From contig NZ_KB822575.1 of NCBI RefSeq assembly GCF_000364605.1, positions 792,237 to 856,236 of the forward strand: a stretch of 64,000 nucleotides of DNA, in the 5' to 3' direction. Position numbers and translations under genes: made by a program. A model generated the notes under the pieces. The model saw nothing but the letters and a program-made list of their open reading frames with translations, did no database searches and was not told the DNA's origin. This stretch comes from Nocardioides sp. Iso805N (GTDB taxonomy: Bacteria > Actinomycetota > Actinomycetes > Propionibacteriales > Nocardioidaceae). Shown piece after piece: positions 62,318 through 64,000 of the stretch. Numbering within the stretch: position 1 is the first letter of the stretch; each line of letters opens with the position of its first letter.

Positions 62318-63813
62318 CGTGCCTGCATCTTCACCCGGTTGGTCAGCTCCGAGACCTGGTTGAAGACCGACCGACGCTCGGCGAGGAGCTGGTTGATCTT
62401 GCGCTCGGCGTACATCACCGTGGTGTGGTCGCGACCGCCGAACTGCTGACCGATCTTCGGCAGCGACAGGTCGGTGAGCTCGCGGCACAGGTACATCGCG
62501 ATCTGACGGGCCATGACGAGGTGTCGGCCGCGCGAGGGGCCGGTCAGCTCGTCGATGCTGAGCCCGAAGTAGGCCGCGGTCTGCGCGATGATCAGCCCGG
62601 CGGTGATCTCCGGCTCGCCGCCTTCGGGAATCAGGTCCTTGAGCACGATCTCGGCCAGGGTCATGTCGACCTCCTGGCGGTTGAGGTTGGCGAACGCTGT
62701 GACCCGGATCAGGGCGCCCTCGAGCTCACGGATGTTGGTCTGGATCTTGGTGGCGATGAACTCGAGCACGTCCGCCGGCGCCTTGAGCCGCTCCATCGCG
62801 GCCTTCTTGCGCAGGATCGCGATCCGGGTCTCCACGTCCGGCGGCTGCACGTCGGTGATCAGGCCCCACTCGAACCGGTTGCGCAGCCGGTCCTCGAGTG
62901 CCTCCAGCCGCTTGGGTGCGCGGTCGGAGGTGAGCACGATCTGCTTGTTCGCGTTGTGCAGCGTGTTGAACGTGTGGAAGAACTCCTCCTGGGTCTGGGT
63001 CTTGCCCTCCAAGAACTGGATGTCGTCGATCAGGAGCACGTCGATGTCGCGGTACTTCCGCTTGAACCGATCCTGCCGGTCGTCGCGGATCGCGTTGATG
63101 AACTCGTTGGTGAACTCCTCGGAGCTGACATAACGCACCTTGGCGCCGTTGTAGAGGCTGCGCACGTAGTGGCCGATCGCGTGCAGCAGGTGCGTCTTGC
63201 CCAGGCCCGACTCGCCGTAGACCAGCAGCGGGTTGTAGGCCCGGCCGGGGGCCTCGGCGACGGCAACGGCGGCCGCGTGCGGGAAGCGGTTGGACGAGCC
63301 GATGACGAACGTCTCGAAGGTGTACTTCGGGTTGAGTCGGCTCTCGGAGGTGGTGCGCTCGGTCTCGGGCGCCTCGTGGCGCAGCGGCGGTAGCTGGAAG
63401 TTCGGCGCCGCCCCGCCGGAGTCCGGCGTGTCGTTGTGGCTCGATCCCCCGAATCGATTTGTCGACAAATCGATGTGTGGCTTAATCGGCGCTACGGGCG
63501 CATCGCTGATGGCCGGGGCTGGCGTGGTCGCCTCGAGCGGACGGTCCTCGAGCTCCGGCTTCACGATCGCGGCGATCCGCATCTCCTGGCCGAAGCGCGT
63601 GCTGAGGGCGTCCTCGAGCTCGGCGCGGAGTCGCCCCTCGAGCTGGTTGCGGGTGAAATCATTGGGTACGCCGACGAGCACCGTGGTGCCGTGCAGGGCC
63701 TCCGGCTGACATGCCGTGAGCCAGGCGCGCTGGTGCGGCTGGAGCTCGGCGACGACGCTCTGCCAGGCCTGACCGAGCTCGTCGTGCTGGCCGTTGTCCG
63801 GTGGCGTCTCCAC
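62308..63813 (-). CDS. dnaA: Chromosomal replication initiator DnaA
   Basis: 501 residues. Domain I (about 1-90), disordered domain II (about 95-160) coded partly by a perfect palindrome, AAA+ domain III with GESGLGKTHLLHA (Walker A, about 201) and LLIDDIQFLEGK (Walker B), and domain IV with the box-binding GGRDHTTVMYAERK near the end. It binds DnaA boxes and melts oriC. GTG start at 63813 with GGAAGG upstream at a long spacing. Confidence 0.98.
   Translation of the reverse strand: METPPDNGQHDELGQAWQSVVAELQPHQRAWLTACQPEALHGTTVLVGVPNDFTRNQLEGRLRAELEDALSTRFGQEMRIAAIVKPELEDRPLEATTPAPAISDAPVAPIKPHIDLSTNRFGGSSHNDTPDSGGAAPNFQLPPLRHEAPETERTTSESRLNPKYTFETFVIGSSNRFPHAAAVAVAEAPGRAYNPLLVYGESGLGKTHLLHAIGHYVRSLYNGAKVRYVSSEEFTNEFINAIRDDRQDRFKRKYRDIDVLLIDDIQFLEGKTQTQEEFFHTFNTLHNANKQIVLTSDRAPKRLEALEDRLRNRFEWGLITDVQPPDVETRIAILRKKAAMERLKAPADVLEFIATKIQTNIRELEGALIRVTAFANLNRQEVDMTLAEIVLKDLIPEGGEPEITAGLIIAQTAAYFGLSIDELTGPSRGRHLVMARQIAMYLCRELTDLSLPKIGQQFGGRDHTTVMYAERKINQLLAERRSVFNQVSELTNRVKMQARQA
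63453..63474. promoter_or_regulatory. Perfect 22-bp palindrome inside dnaA
   Basis: ATCGATTTGTC followed by its exact complement GACAAATCGAT, centred at 63463/63464. AT-rich against the GC-rich surroundings. It codes for HIDLSTNRF in the DnaA linker. May be a protein-binding site; function unknown. Confidence 0.6.
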
Positions 63814-63861
63814 GGTGTCTGCCTTCCCTGTCGGGGCTGTCGTTCGTCGGGGTGCTGGAAT

Positions 63862-63914
63862 CCGTCCACAGCTCTATCCACAAGCTGTGAACCGGTGCCC
63901 CATCCTGTGGACAG
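63862..63914. promoter_or_regulatory. DnaA boxes upstream of dnaA
   Basis: CCGTCCACA (63862-63870, two mismatches), CTATCCACA (63874-63882, one mismatch) and TGTGGACAG (63906-63914, reverse, one mismatch) to TTRTCCACA. They lie 50-100 bp before the dnaA start and suit autoregulation or an extended origin. The rest of 63814-64000 shows no gene. Confidence 0.6.
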
Positions 63915-64000
63915 AGCCGACCGAGACACATCGTCGCGACCGTCCAATGATCTGTTTCGGCAGGTCAGAGAGGTGATCGAAGAAGATCGGCCTTGGATTC

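Overview
The window is high-GC, gene-dense chromosomal DNA from an actinobacterium, most likely Nocardioides or a close relative (Nocardioidaceae). The evidence is the order dnaA ... dnaN-gnd-recF-dciA-gyrB-gyrA-DUF3566-tRNA-Ile-DLW-39-tRNA-Ala, followed further out by ppiA, rhomboid, crgA, DUF881, pknB, pknA, pbpA, rodA, pstP, fhaB, fhaA and tRNA-Leu. This is the core gene set found next to the actinobacterial replication origin. No CRISPR array, insertion sequence or prophage is visible.

Layout. 1-9.9 kb: an adenylate cyclase / cNMP-binding pair, a GDT1-type cation transporter, a two-domain VOC protein, pheA, a PAP2-DAGK lipid enzyme, serS, two HAD phosphatases, an acetyltransferase and a GAF-GGDEF diguanylate cyclase. 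9.9-29.4 kb: mostly single genes (secreted TIMP-like protein, two MFS exporters, a SWIM/SNF2 pair, GNAT, glutathione peroxidase, sedolisin, RecQ, M13 peptidase, VanY-like lipoprotein, polyphosphate glucokinase, nitroreductase, MprF-like lysyltransferase). 29.4-30.8 kb: a gene-poor stretch with one hypothetical gene, next to tRNA-Leu. 31-41 kb: one overlapping operon fhaA-fhaB-pstP-rodA-pbpA-pknA-pknB (FHA adaptors, PP2C phosphatase, SEDS polymerase, class B PBP, two Ser/Thr kinases) that couples peptidoglycan synthesis to phospho-signalling, followed by DUF881 and a duplicated CrgA. 41-50.4 kb: rhomboid, cyclophilin, DUF3817/SURF1, a membrane PI-PLC-like protein, an HtrA protease, a PAS-GGDEF-EAL protein and a hydrolase. 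50.4-64 kb: tRNAs, gyrA, gyrB, dciA, recF, a HAD gene, gnd, dnaN, the putative oriC, an ohr/ohrR pair and dnaA.

Expression signals. Many genes start 6-8 nt after a TAnnnT -10 hexamer with no Shine-Dalgarno sequence, so leaderless transcription looks like the default here. Operons are joined by GTGA/ATGA/TGATG overlaps. Several intergenic gaps carry long perfect or near-perfect inverted repeats with shared core words, and two gaps carry 22-bp tandem repeats that supply the stop codons of neighbouring genes.

Most unusual points: an organic-peroxide resistance pair (ohr/ohrR) separates dnaA from dnaN and oriC; a perfect 22-bp AT-rich palindrome lies inside dnaA; there is a DnaA-box cluster about 20 kb from dnaN; CrgA is internally duplicated; a HAD gene seems to need a CTG start overlapping the gnd stop; and two divergent promoters have overlapping -10 elements. 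No single locus is clearly a wholly new system. The origin-proximal rearrangement and the intergenic repeat families are the best candidates for new biology. All calls come from reading the sequence; no database search was run.
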